38,230 bases of DNA from Alphaproteobacteria bacterium (GTDB taxonomy: Bacteria > Pseudomonadota > Alphaproteobacteria > Rs-D84), in NCBI GenBank assembly GCA_029059055.1, contig JAIDWS010000018.1, positions 1 to 38,230 on the forward strand, read 5' to 3'. Positions 30,598 to 37,773 of this stretch are shown piece after piece. A program made the position numbers and the translations under genes. Numbering within the stretch: the stretch's first letter is position 1; each line of letters opens with the position of its first letter. The notes beneath the pieces were generated by a model. That model searched no databases. It saw only the letters and a program-made list of their open reading frames with translations, and had not been told where the DNA came from.

Positions 30598-30834
30598 GAA
30601 TCCACAGGGATGTGGGTTCGGGACTTAGAAAATCCCATAATTACACGGTGTGGCGCGCCGCACCGAAATCCGACAAAGAAACACGTCGGCGCAATTGCGC
30701 CAATTGTTTTCTTGTCCCGACTGTATTCGGCCGGGAAGCCACGGTGATAAGGGGGCCATCCCCAAAAGCCGTGGGGTCATTTGTAATTATGATTTTTCTA
30801 ACTTCCCGACCACCAAAGGATTTGGTGGTTTTTT
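30598..30834 (+). ncRNA. Structured RNA of about 237 nt, class unknown
   Basis: A long closing helix joins 30619-30645 to 30782-30808 (about 22 pairs, with a perfect 10-bp run TGTAATTATG/CATAATTACA at its inner end). Inside are hairpin CGGTGTGG-CGCG-CCGCACCG (30646-30665), hairpin 30672-30716 with apical GGCGC-AATT-GCGCC, a hairpin near 30717-30736, and CCACGG/CCGTGG (30739-30774) enclosing GGGG/CCCC. A 5' hairpin CCACA/TGTGG precedes it and a terminator (CCACCAAA/TTTGGTGG plus six T, 30810-30834) follows. It could be a stand-alone RNA or a leader/attenuator for the secreted gene at 30854, whose ATG is 19 nt after the T-run. It does not match tmRNA, RNase P or SRP signatures; a 6S-like identity is not excluded. 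No ORF of note lies in it. Confidence 0.62.
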
Positions 30835-30853
30835 CTGTTGGGGGAAATTTGAT

Positions 30854-31279
30854 ATGTTGCGCTGCGTCTGTTCCACTGTGATTACGGTCACCCTGGCCAT
30901 GGGGATGACGTATGCCGACACGCGATGCGTCAAATTAAATGCCGCAACCGTATGCACATCATCCGCAGATTGTTACAACACATCGGATTGCGCCGTTACA
31001 TGCACGGGCGTCACGGTCAATTTGGCGGGCCGATGCAGCACCAACAGCGGCACAGAAAATTTTACCACGGCGGAAAATTTGAATCTGGGCACAGATAATA
31101 AATTCTGTTGGTGCGCGGTGGTTCACCCGGCCACATCAAAATGGGTTCTGCGATATCAATACAGTGATGAAAACAATTGTTTGAAAAATTGCGCACGCGG
31201 ATGTCGCAACGGATTCATATTCGACAATACCGATGACATTAATTTTCGCAACACCGTGCATGCCAACCTGATGGGATAA
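30854..31279 (+). CDS. Secreted cysteine-rich protein with CWC module (141 aa)
   Basis: A short signal peptide (MLRCVCSTVITVTLAMGMTYAD) leads to a Cys-rich mature part. The C-terminal module has CWC (85-87), PATSKW (92-97), and Cys109, Cys113, Cys117 in the order C-x3-C-A-x2-C, ending FRNTVHANLMG. The next gene ends in the same module (CWC, PATSAW, C-x3-C-A-x2-C, FRGALFNNFLP), so the two are related there. Role unknown. ATG 30854 follows GGGGAAA and lies just after the RNA terminator; an upstream open frame exists within the RNA but lacks support. Confidence 0.75.
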   Translation: MLRCVCSTVITVTLAMGMTYADTRCVKLNAATVCTSSADCYNTSDCAVTCTGVTVNLAGRCSTNSGTENFTTAENLNLGTDNKFCWCAVVHPATSKWVLRYQYSDENNCLKNCARGCRNGFIFDNTDDINFRNTVHANLMG

Positions 31280-31288
31280 GCAAATCAG

Positions 31289-32023
31289 ATGCGCCGAACA
31301 TTGTTCTTTTTTCTGATATTATCATCCCACGCATGGGCGGCGGTATGTCCATCGGGCCATATGGCCATCACGGACAGCGACGGCATTTCATTGGGCGCGA
31401 CATGCGACAACGGCATCAGTTTGGGGACCATATCCCCCGATTGCAGCAACGGCACCATATGCGCACCACATCTGAAATGTAATATTGGCATAACATCCGT
31501 CCGTATTGGCAATGGCGCCCGGATACAGTTGTTTGCCAATCAACACACAACGCCGGCATTGCATGTGGCAACGGATAACGGGACATGTTATGCCAATTTG
31601 ACAACAGGTAATGGGGGCGGGGCAATCAACATTCAAATGGGCGGCGCCACATATCATACGACCGGATTGTTACGCTGTTTTGGGACAAATGCCGCCGCCA
31701 CAGCCACCGCCGAAACGCCGGCCACCAATTCGGTTAATTGGAACGCACGCAGTGGCCCGGTTTCCATATCCGGCATATCCCACTGTGGCAGTTTATCGGG
31801 TACAATCGGCAAAACCGCCGGGGCCGTGACCACCGCCAACCCATCGACACAAAACACCCATTGTTGGTGCCGGATGATAATACCGGCCACATCCGCGTGG
31901 ACATTTGGCGCCACGCACACCAACGCATCGACATGCAGTGCGACATGCGCACAAACATGCGCCAAAAACTTTACGGAAAATGCGACCTTTCGCGGGGCGC
32001 TGTTTAACAATTTTTTACCTTGA
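31289..32023 (+). CDS. Secreted cysteine-rich protein with TTP and CWC modules (244 aa)
   Basis: Signal peptide MRRTLFFFLILSSHAWA, then three parts: a Cys-rich N-terminal region (20-64), a beta-rich module (about 70-125: VRIGNGARIQLFANQHTTP, then LHV, CYANLTTG, TYHTT), and the C-terminal CWC module (192-224). The beta module is also found in the partial gene at 37774 (KVYLRSTKKTTPSLNVKIG, YYGNMST, TTYSVHD). The gene starts 9 nt after the previous stop and its own stop overlaps the promoter of the next gene. Likely a surface or periplasmic protein; function unknown. Confidence 0.78.
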   Translation: MRRTLFFFLILSSHAWAAVCPSGHMAITDSDGISLGATCDNGISLGTISPDCSNGTICAPHLKCNIGITSVRIGNGARIQLFANQHTTPALHVATDNGTCYANLTTGNGGGAINIQMGGATYHTTGLLRCFGTNAAATATAETPATNSVNWNARSGPVSISGISHCGSLSGTIGKTAGAVTTANPSTQNTHCWCRMIIPATSAWTFGATHTNASTCSATCAQTCAKNFTENATFRGALFNNFLP

Positions 32024-32048
32024 ACGGAATTGCGGTGACGGGTATAAT
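32020..32048 (+). promoter_or_regulatory. Promoter of the secreted Cys-rich gene (copy 2)
   Basis: TTGAAC (32020-32025) and TATAAT (32043-32048), 17 nt apart, overlapping the stop codon of the gene before. Sequence from here to 32190 aligns without gaps to 10870-11044. Confidence 0.7.
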
Positions 32049-32073
32049 ATGTGGCGTTGGGTTGGATGACACT

Positions 32074-32109
32074 ATGCCTAATCCAATGGGACGATTATCC
32101 TGTACGTAA
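32074..32109 (+). CDS. Conserved leader ORF (copy 2), 11 aa
   Basis: Encodes MPNPMGRLSCT, identical in residues to copy 1 at 10949-10990, with synonymous codon changes. It starts 25 nt after the -10 box, as in copy 1. Confidence 0.45.
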   Translation: MPNPMGRLSCT

Positions 32110-32157
32110 TATTAAATTTAAAAATCCCCATTTTCTGCTCCTTTTGCTGTGTAGATT

Positions 32158-32496
32158 TTGCCGAATTTAATCGTCGGTTTGGGTGCGGCATTTTTTATCG
32201 CGCCATCGGCCCACGCCGCACTGACACTTTGTATGTCCGCGGACCAATGTTTAAACTTTGCCACGGCGGCAAAGCCATGTTGTTGCCCGGACGGCAAAAC
32301 AAAAATTGTCTATAATTGTCCATCGGGGTGGGCGGTGTCGGGAACAACATGCGTCCGCACCGGAACCAGCAACGCCAGCGACAGCACCGGCGCATACGAA
32401 ACATCATACGGCACATGCGACGCCACACCTGAAACCATCCAATGCCACGAGGCATCCGCCCAGACGAATTTATGTCCATGCCGCCAGATACACTAA
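32158..32496 (+). CDS. Secreted cysteine-rich protein, short (112 aa), TTG start
   Basis: The frame opens at TTG 32158, two codons after an in-frame TAG, so no ATG start is available. The leader (PNLIVGLGAAFFIAPSAHAA) ends in a good signal peptidase site but lacks a basic start. Upstream in another frame, from ATT 32111, a Lys-rich hydrophobic sequence (IKFKNPHFLLLLLC) would supply it, as in copy 1. The mature part holds about 12 cysteines (LCMSADQC, CCCPDGK, CPCRQIH). No Shine-Dalgarno. It may be a truncated member, since the homologue at 10259 is twice as long. Confidence 0.6.
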   Translation: MPNLIVGLGAAFFIAPSAHAALTLCMSADQCLNFATAAKPCCCPDGKTKIVYNCPSGWAVSGTTCVRTGTSNASDSTGAYETSYGTCDATPETIQCHEASAQTNLCPCRQIH

Positions 32497-32507
32497 TGAT
32501 ACAAATG

Positions 32508-32540
32508 AAAAACCCGCCGAATGGCGGGATGTTTTATTTT
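32508..32540. terminator. Bidirectional terminator after the Cys-rich cluster
   Basis: CCCGCC and GGCGGG pair around GAAT with A tract before and T-rich sequence after. It also ends the convergent gene at 32534. Confidence 0.75.
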
Positions 32541-33019
32541 TGATATTCTTTTAAATGGGCCTGTCTGACGTTTTCCAAAACCTGAACCTGGGTCTTTAAC
32601 GCGTTGACACCGCGGCTGAACACACTGGGGCGCACATGTGGCAATTGCTGCACAGTTTGTTCAATTTCATGATTCAGGGCAGACAGCTGGCGCGCCTGGA
32701 CATAAACTTTGCGCTGGGCCAAGGCCTGGGCCAGAATGACCAGAATATCATGGTCGCCTTGGACGTGGAACTTATAAAATCCATTGCCATCCAGATGCCC
32801 CTGAATCCCATAGCGGTTCAGACATTTGTCCAATTTTTTCTGATTATCCACACCGCCATTGAAATCCAAGGCGACATGCCCCTGGCGCCATGTGCCGATT
32901 GACGGAAAGCTGTCGGTAAAAGTATTATCATCGAACCAAAAACGAATACGGACGACCGTCTGTCTTAAAAATGTCACATCGGCCAAAACTTGTCTGATAT
33001 CTGCCTGCATAATTTCCAT
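32534..33019 (-). CDS. Hypothetical protein, about 160 aa
   Basis: Unknown family. A soluble protein with segments RQTVVRIRFWFDDNTF, GHVALDFNGGVDNQKKLDKCLNRYGIQ (in parts) and a helical C terminus (HEIEQTVQQLPHV, ALKTQVQVLENVRQAHL). ATG 33010 (GGATGG upstream) is an alternative to 33019. Bases 33020-33107 upstream contain AT-rich sequence only. Confidence 0.65.
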   Translation of the reverse strand: MEIMQADIRQVLADVTFLRQTVVRIRFWFDDNTFTDSFPSIGTWRQGHVALDFNGGVDNQKKLDKCLNRYGIQGHLDGNGFYKFHVQGDHDILVILAQALAQRKVYVQARQLSALNHEIEQTVQQLPHVRPSVFSRGVNALKTQVQVLENVRQAHLKEYQK

Positions 33020-33107
33020 CCTGTTTTTTAATGCCTGGTTATTTATCTATACGCCATATATAGTACACACAATAATATTTGTCAATACTTTCACACAAAA
33101 AAAACAA

Positions 33108-33135
33108 GAACCCCCGCATACGCGGGGGATTCTGA
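33108..33135 (-). terminator. Terminator after dnaK
   Basis: CCCCCGC and GCGGGGG pair around ATAC; on the minus strand a T-rich tract (TTCTTGTTTTTTTT) follows. Confidence 0.75.
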
Positions 33136-33150
33136 TTTGATGCCGACAAA

Positions 33151-35043
33151 TTATTTCTTTTCAGAAAAATCTGCATCACGGGCGCCATCATCGGCCGGTT
33201 TATCATTACCGGCATCGGCGGCGGCCGCTTCTTGGGACGCTTTGTAAACAGCTTCGCCCAGTTTCATTGCCTTTTCCGTCAGACTGTCCGTCTTGGATTT
33301 CAGGCTTTCCACCGTTGCATCTGCCTTGGCCAATTCGTCCGCCAATTCTTGTTTGGCATCTTCGATGGCTTTCTTTTCATCGGCGCTGATTTTATCACCG
33401 TGTTCTTTTAACGATTTTTCAATCGAAAAGACCGCGGCTTCGGCCGTATTTTTGGCTTCGACCAATTCGCGCTTTTTCTTGTCCGCTTCGGCATTGGCTG
33501 CGGCTTCATCAACCATCTTTTGAATATCCGCTTCCGACAGACCGCCATCGGATTTGATGGAAATCGTCTGTTCTTTGCCGGTGCCTTTGTCTTTGGCGGA
33601 AACATGCACAATACCGTTGGCGTCGATATCAAACGACACTTCGATTTGCGGCATGCCGCGCGGGGCAGGGGCGATACCTTCCAAATTAAATTGGCCCAAC
33701 AATTTGTTGTCCGCCGCCATGTCGCGTTCACCCTGGAACACGCGGATGGTCACGGCCGACTGGTTATCTTCGGCGGTGGAAAACACCTGGGACTTCTTGG
33801 TCGGGATGGTGGTGTTACGGTCGATTAAGCGTGTAAATACGCCACCCAATGTTTCAATCCCCAGCGACAACGGTGTCACGTCCAACAACAGAACGTCTTT
33901 GACATCGCCCTTTAACACGCCACCCTGGATTGCGGCACCATCGGCCACCACTTCGTCGGGGTTAACACCCTTGTGCGGTTCACGGCCAAAGAATTCTTTG
34001 ACGGTTTCCGCAACTTTCGGCATACGTGTCTGGCCACCGACCAAAATCACTTCGTTAATTTGGGATTTATCAACACCCGCGTCTTTTAATGCCATGCGGC
34101 ACGGTTCAATTGTTTTCTTAATCAAATCATCAACCAACGATTCCAATTTCGCACGGGTCAATGTTGTGTTAAAGTGCTTTGGCCCGGTCGCGTCCGCGGT
34201 CAAGAACGGCAGGTTAATATCAGCCGTTGTTTTGGACGACAATTCGATTTTGGCTTTTTCCGCCGCTTCTTTCAAACGCTGCAAGGCCAGTTTGTCATTC
34301 GACAAATCGATACCGGTCTGGGCCTTGAATTCACCGATTAAGTATTCCAAAATACGCGCGTCGAAATCCGATCCCCCCAGGGCTGTGTCACCATTGGTGG
34401 ATTTTACTTCGAATACGCCGTCGACAATTTCCAAGATGGACACGTCGAACGTACCACCGCCCAAGTCATACACGGCAATCAAACCGTCTTTGTCTTTTTC
34501 CAGACCATATGCCAACGCGGCGGCCGTCGGTTCATTGACAATACGCAGAACATTCAGACCCGCGATACGACCGGCATCCTTGGTCGCTTGGCGCTGGGAA
34601 TCATTAAAGTACGCAGGAACAGTAATAACCGCATCGGTTACCGGTTCGCCCAGGTAATTTTCGGCGTCTTTTTTCAATTTCGCCAAAATCATCGCGGAAA
34701 TTTGGGACGGGGCATATTTTTTGCCTTCGATTTCGACCCATGCGTCGCCGTTATCGCCGGCAACAATTTTGTACGGAACGCGTGCGGCAATTTCTTTGAC
34801 CGCCGGGCTGTCATACCGCAACCCCATCAAGCGTTTAATTTCATAGATTGTGTTTTCCGGATTGGTGACCGCCTGGTTTTTGGCTGTGACGCCGACCAGC
34901 TGTTCGCCACCGGGGGTAAATGCAACAACAGACGGTGTTGTGCGTTGCCCTTCGGCATTTTCGATGATTTTCGGGTCATTTCCATCCATGAACGCCATGG
35001 CGGAATTGGTTGTCCCCAAATCGATACCCAGTACTTTTCCCAT
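33151..35043 (-). CDS. dnaK: Chaperone DnaK (Hsp70)
   Basis: ATP-dependent folding chaperone. The nucleotide-binding domain has [53 protein letters not shown] and [13 protein letters not shown]. The linker [19 protein letters not shown] and the substrate domain follow, then a helical lid. At 630 aa it is normal; the tail ([16 protein letters not shown]) lacks the usual EEVD-like end, as in other bacteria. AAGGAG precedes the ATG. dnaJ is not directly downstream; a terminator follows at once. Confidence 0.98.
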   Translation of the reverse strand: MGKVLGIDLGTTNSAMAFMDGNDPKIIENAEGQRTTPSVVAFTPGGEQLVGVTAKNQAVTNPENTIYEIKRLMGLRYDSPAVKEIAARVPYKIVAGDNGDAWVEIEGKKYAPSQISAMILAKLKKDAENYLGEPVTDAVITVPAYFNDSQRQATKDAGRIAGLNVLRIVNEPTAAALAYGLEKDKDGLIAVYDLGGGTFDVSILEIVDGVFEVKSTNGDTALGGSDFDARILEYLIGEFKAQTGIDLSNDKLALQRLKEAAEKAKIELSSKTTADINLPFLTADATGPKHFNTTLTRAKLESLVDDLIKKTIEPCRMALKDAGVDKSQINEVILVGGQTRMPKVAETVKEFFGREPHKGVNPDEVVADGAAIQGGVLKGDVKDVLLLDVTPLSLGIETLGGVFTRLIDRNTTIPTKKSQVFSTAEDNQSAVTIRVFQGERDMAADNKLLGQFNLEGIAPAPRGMPQIEVSFDIDANGIVHVSAKDKGTGKEQTISIKSDGGLSEADIQKMVDEAAANAEADKKKRELVEAKNTAEAAVFSIEKSLKEHGDKISADEKKAIEDAKQELADELAKADATVESLKSKTDSLTEKAMKLGEAVYKASQEAAAADAGNDKPADDGARDADFSEKK

Positions 35044-35075
35044 TTTTCACTCCTTGTAAAAAAATTCGCTTAGCC

Positions 35076-35106
35076 ATCATATAGTTACCCGAAAACGCAT
35101 TTCAAG
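35076..35106 (-). promoter_or_regulatory. Possible heat-shock promoter of dnaK
   Basis: CTTGAAA (35100-35106) matches the -35 box of sigma-32 promoters; TATGAT (35076-35081) lies 18 nt on. The -10 part is closer to sigma-70 than to the sigma-32 pattern, so the assignment is weak. Confidence 0.35.
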
Positions 35107-35130
35107 ACCACAGGAAAAAAAATAATACAA

Positions 35131-35155
35131 AAAACCGCCCCAATGGGACGGTTTT
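35131..35155 (-). terminator. Terminator after rplY
   Basis: AAAACCGTCCC and GGGCGGTTTTTT (minus strand) pair around ATTG, with one G-T pair, followed by T-rich sequence. Confidence 0.75.
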
Positions 35156-35174
35156 CAATGATACGAATCCGGAC

Positions 35175-35789
35175 TTATTTTTTCGCCGCATCGGCCGCCG
35201 GGGCAGATTTTGCATTGTCCGCTTCTTCGGGCATTTTACCGCCGATTGTCGCGAATGCCAATTCCGCCTGGTGCAGGCCCAGCTGAACACCGGCCGGCAA
35301 TACCAAGTCCGAACCATGAACAGAATCGCCAATGGTCATATTGGTCAAATCGATTGTGATTTTTTCCGGAATCACATCAACCAAACCAACCAACGCCACT
35401 TTACGTACGGCAAAGTTCAATACACCGCCCAGTTTCAGCCCCTTGGACGTTTCGACATTGATAACTTCGACCGGCACAACAACGTTGACAGGCTTTTTAA
35501 CATCGATACGTTTGAAATCAACGTGAATCGGTGCATCGGTTACCGGATGATATTGAATGTCCATCAACATGGCATCTTCGTTGCCATTGGATGTTTCAAT
35601 TTGGAACAATTTTGTCCGCAAACCGGGCTGTCTGATCAGCATTTCGAACGCCTGGCCGTTCAATTCGATTGCGACCGGGGCTTTCTTTTCGCCATAAATG
35701 ACGGCGGGGATGTTCTTGTTTTTGCGGATGCTGCGTGCGGCCCCCTTGCCGGCAACGCTGCGAATTTCTGCGTTTAATTTAATTGCCAT
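35175..35789 (-). CDS. rplY: Large ribosomal subunit protein bL25 (Ctc/TL5 type)
   Basis: bL25 binds 5S rRNA. The N-terminal part (LNAEIRSVAGKGAARSIRKNKNIPAVIYG) and HPVTDAPIHVDFKRID are typical of the bL25 core; the C-terminal TL5/Ctc domain (from about VVPVEVINVETSKGLKLGGVLN) is present. At 204 aa it is the long form. AAGGA precedes the ATG. The usual neighbour pth is not adjacent. Confidence 0.95.
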   Translation of the reverse strand: MAIKLNAEIRSVAGKGAARSIRKNKNIPAVIYGEKKAPVAIELNGQAFEMLIRQPGLRTKLFQIETSNGNEDAMLMDIQYHPVTDAPIHVDFKRIDVKKPVNVVVPVEVINVETSKGLKLGGVLNFAVRKVALVGLVDVIPEKITIDLTNMTIGDSVHGSDLVLPAGVQLGLHQAELAFATIGGKMPEEADNAKSAPAADAAKK

Positions 35790-35878
35790 TTTATTTTATC
35801 CTTTGGTTGGCGCGACCTCCAAGGGTGCCGCGCGGGCCATATTATTAATCAAAAATCACGAAAAAGCAAGGTTTTTTA

Positions 35879-36436
35879 TCAGCCGCGCCGACGCATGATG
35901 ACAAATCGCGCCCGACCATACCGTTTATCCCGCAGAATTTCCCAAACATTTTCATCGGGGGTGAATTCATGACCGACTTCCTGTTCCCAGATGACGATGG
36001 CCCCGGGCTGCATCACACGCCCCAGGCGTGCAACCAAACTGCGCCCCAAATCCGCATCGGCATACGGCGCGTCGATAAACACCAAATCCGCATCCGCCCC
36101 AAATCGCGCCGCGGCGCCGACGGCATCGGCCTGGACCACCGTTGCACGCGCATCTGCGCCAATCGCGGCCAGATTTTGACGCACCGCCCGAATGGAATCC
36201 GGGGCCACATCGGTCAAAACAACACGCGCATCCGCAAACCGCGATAAACATTCAATCCCGAACGCGCCACTGCCGGCAAAGGCATCCCAAACCACGCGTG
36301 GGGCCGCATCCAAAATGGACGTCAACATATTAAACAACGCCATTCGCGCGCGATTTTGGGTGGGACGCGCCCCACGGGGCAGAACCAGTTTTCGCCCGCG
36401 ATACATTCCGGAAATGATTTGCAATTTTGAATCCAT
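35879..36436 (-). CDS. rsmD: 16S rRNA (guanine966-N2)-methyltransferase RsmD
   Basis: Methylates G966 of 16S rRNA with SAM. The opening IISGMYRGRKLVLPRGARPTQNRARMALFNML (in parts) is characteristic, and VWDAFAGSGAFGIECLSR is the SAM-binding loop. The catalytic motif IV usually reads DPPY or DPPF; here it is DAPY at VFIDAPYAD, replacing the first proline. Length 185 aa fits. It is divergent from tadA, with overlapping 5' ends. A -10 like TACACT lies 7 nt before the ATG. Confidence 0.9.
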   Translation of the reverse strand: MDSKLQIISGMYRGRKLVLPRGARPTQNRARMALFNMLTSILDAAPRVVWDAFAGSGAFGIECLSRFADARVVLTDVAPDSIRAVRQNLAAIGADARATVVQADAVGAAARFGADADLVFIDAPYADADLGRSLVARLGRVMQPGAIVIWEQEVGHEFTPDENVWEILRDKRYGRARFVIMRRRG

Positions 36437-36462
36437 ACGGTAAAGTGTACATTATGATATTT

Positions 36463-36912
36463 ATGAAGCAAGCGTTAATTTTGGCCGCACGTGCAGCGGC
36501 ACATGACGATGTCCCCATTGGGGCCGTGATTGTTCGCGATGGCAAAATCATCGCCCGTGGCGAAAACCAGGTACAGTTACGCCGCAACCCGACACTGCAT
36601 GCGGAAATTGTTGCGATAAACCGGGCGTGTAAAAAACTGGGGGTAAAATTTCTGGATGAATGTGATATTTATGTGACACTGGAACCATGCGCGATGTGCG
36701 CGACGGCAATTTCATTGGCGCGGATACGTAATGTCTTTTTCGCGGCCCCCGATGCCAAGGGTGGGGGAATATTATCCAATGCGCGCGTTTATGAAACCGA
36801 CCGCCATTTGTGGCGCCCAACCGTCACCCAGATGCCGGAATATGCCACGACAGCGGGCGACATGTTACGTGAATTTTTCCGAATGCGCCGCCCCCAGAAA
36901 TCAGAAAAATAA
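36463..36912 (+). CDS. tadA: tRNA-specific adenosine deaminase TadA
   Basis: Deaminates A34 to inosine in tRNA-Arg(ACG). The zinc and catalytic motifs are TLHAEIVAI (HAE) and LEPCAMCATA (PCxxC), with the deaminase fold from VPIGAVIVRDGKIIARGEN. I start at ATG 36463 (MKQALILAARAAA) because it matches the family start; ATG 36454 and the opening at 36427 lie in the divergent promoter region and overlap rsmD. About 149 aa, typical. It ends at a strong terminator. Confidence 0.93.
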   Translation: MKQALILAARAAAHDDVPIGAVIVRDGKIIARGENQVQLRRNPTLHAEIVAINRACKKLGVKFLDECDIYVTLEPCAMCATAISLARIRNVFFAAPDAKGGGILSNARVYETDRHLWRPTVTQMPEYATTAGDMLREFFRMRRPQKSEK

Positions 36913-36938
36913 AAATCCCCCGATTGGGGGATTTTTTT
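36911..36938. terminator. Bidirectional terminator after tadA
   Basis: AAAAATCCCCC and GGGGGATTTTTTTT pair around GATT, serving tadA and the convergent secreted protein gene. Confidence 0.85.
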
Positions 36939-37660
36939 TAGCCGCAATAATAACTGTTACCGTCATATCGACCACTGCCGGAACTGTTACTGAATGTGGT
37001 GCCGGTCGAAACATAACACGATGTGATGGTGGTGCCATTTCCGCCCGCAGATGTGCCGGCCACACCATCGACCGAGGGACACTGGGTGCATCCGGTCGAA
37101 CCGTTGGACGTGGACCCATAATATCCCGGGGCACAGCGGTATTCGGTTGACGTTTTGCACGTGTTACAAACCGCCGTCGATTTGATTCGCGATTGATATC
37201 CGGCGCGAATTGTTGTCCATGGGCCATCCGTACATGTGGCCGTTTTTGTACACGTACACACATTATAACCAATGTTACATGTTCCCCTGCGCATGCCGCC
37301 TGAATTAACAAACGTTATAGTATCCGTCTTGGATGTCTTGGTTGCCCCATCAACACATGTTTCACAATCTTGAAACCCCAGCCCGTATGCCCAAACAGTC
37401 GTGCTGCGGGTGCACATCCCAGACGCGACCTGGGGTTGTACAGTCGCCGCGTTAATAACATGGCACCCCGTGGAATAAGTGTCACCATCCATGGATTCCG
37501 ATTCCGCACATGTCTGATATGTAATTCCCCCATTACCAGGCCATCCCCCGGGACCAACAACCCCACCATCATAAGAGCAATCCACACGTGCATCAGCATA
37601 TACGTTGCCCGAAATTGCCGTGGCCCCGACAATAAACATCAGCAAAACAAAAAATCTCAT
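36938..37660 (-). CDS. Secreted cysteine-rich protein (240 aa)
   Basis: A signal peptide (MRFFVLLMFIVGATAISGNVYADA) leads to a mature part with many Cys pairs and C-x2-C motifs (CETC, CTCTKTATC, CNTCKTSTEYRC). The C-terminal third (CAPGYYGS, CTQCPS, ITSCYV, SGRYDGNSYYC) matches that of the gene at 10259, showing a shared domain. ATG 37660 is preceded by AGGAG at a good distance; the frame extends to 37690 upstream without support. The -10 box TATAAT at 37709-37714 is likely. Unlike the 10259 gene, it has a normal ATG and Shine-Dalgarno. Confidence 0.8.
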   Translation of the reverse strand: MRFFVLLMFIVGATAISGNVYADARVDCSYDGGVVGPGGWPGNGGITYQTCAESESMDGDTYSTGCHVINAATVQPQVASGMCTRSTTVWAYGLGFQDCETCVDGATKTSKTDTITFVNSGGMRRGTCNIGYNVCTCTKTATCTDGPWTTIRAGYQSRIKSTAVCNTCKTSTEYRCAPGYYGSTSNGSTGCTQCPSVDGVAGTSAGGNGTTITSCYVSTGTTFSNSSGSGRYDGNSYYCG

Positions 37661-37743
37661 TCTTAATCTCCTGCTATTTCCCAAATACAATTATCTTTGA
37701 CGTTCCAGATTATATCTTAAATTCGATAAAAATACCAGGAAAT

Positions 37744-37770
37744 AAAAATCCCACCGATGGTGGGATTTTT
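37744..37770 (-). terminator. Terminator after the partial secreted gene
   Basis: AAAAATCCCACC and GGTGGGATTTTT pair around GAT, just beyond the stop at 37774. Confidence 0.8.
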
Positions 37771-37773
37771 GTT

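Noticed and set aside
30598-30834. Two-piece tmRNA, RNase P or SRP RNA
   Set aside because: No tag-peptide coding sequence, no CCA-bearing acceptor piece, and no conserved RNase P or SRP core motif could be found.
33554-34657. Long plus-strand open frame (367 codons) opposite dnaK
   Set aside because: It is antisense to an unmistakable dnaK, and its composition follows the complementary codons.
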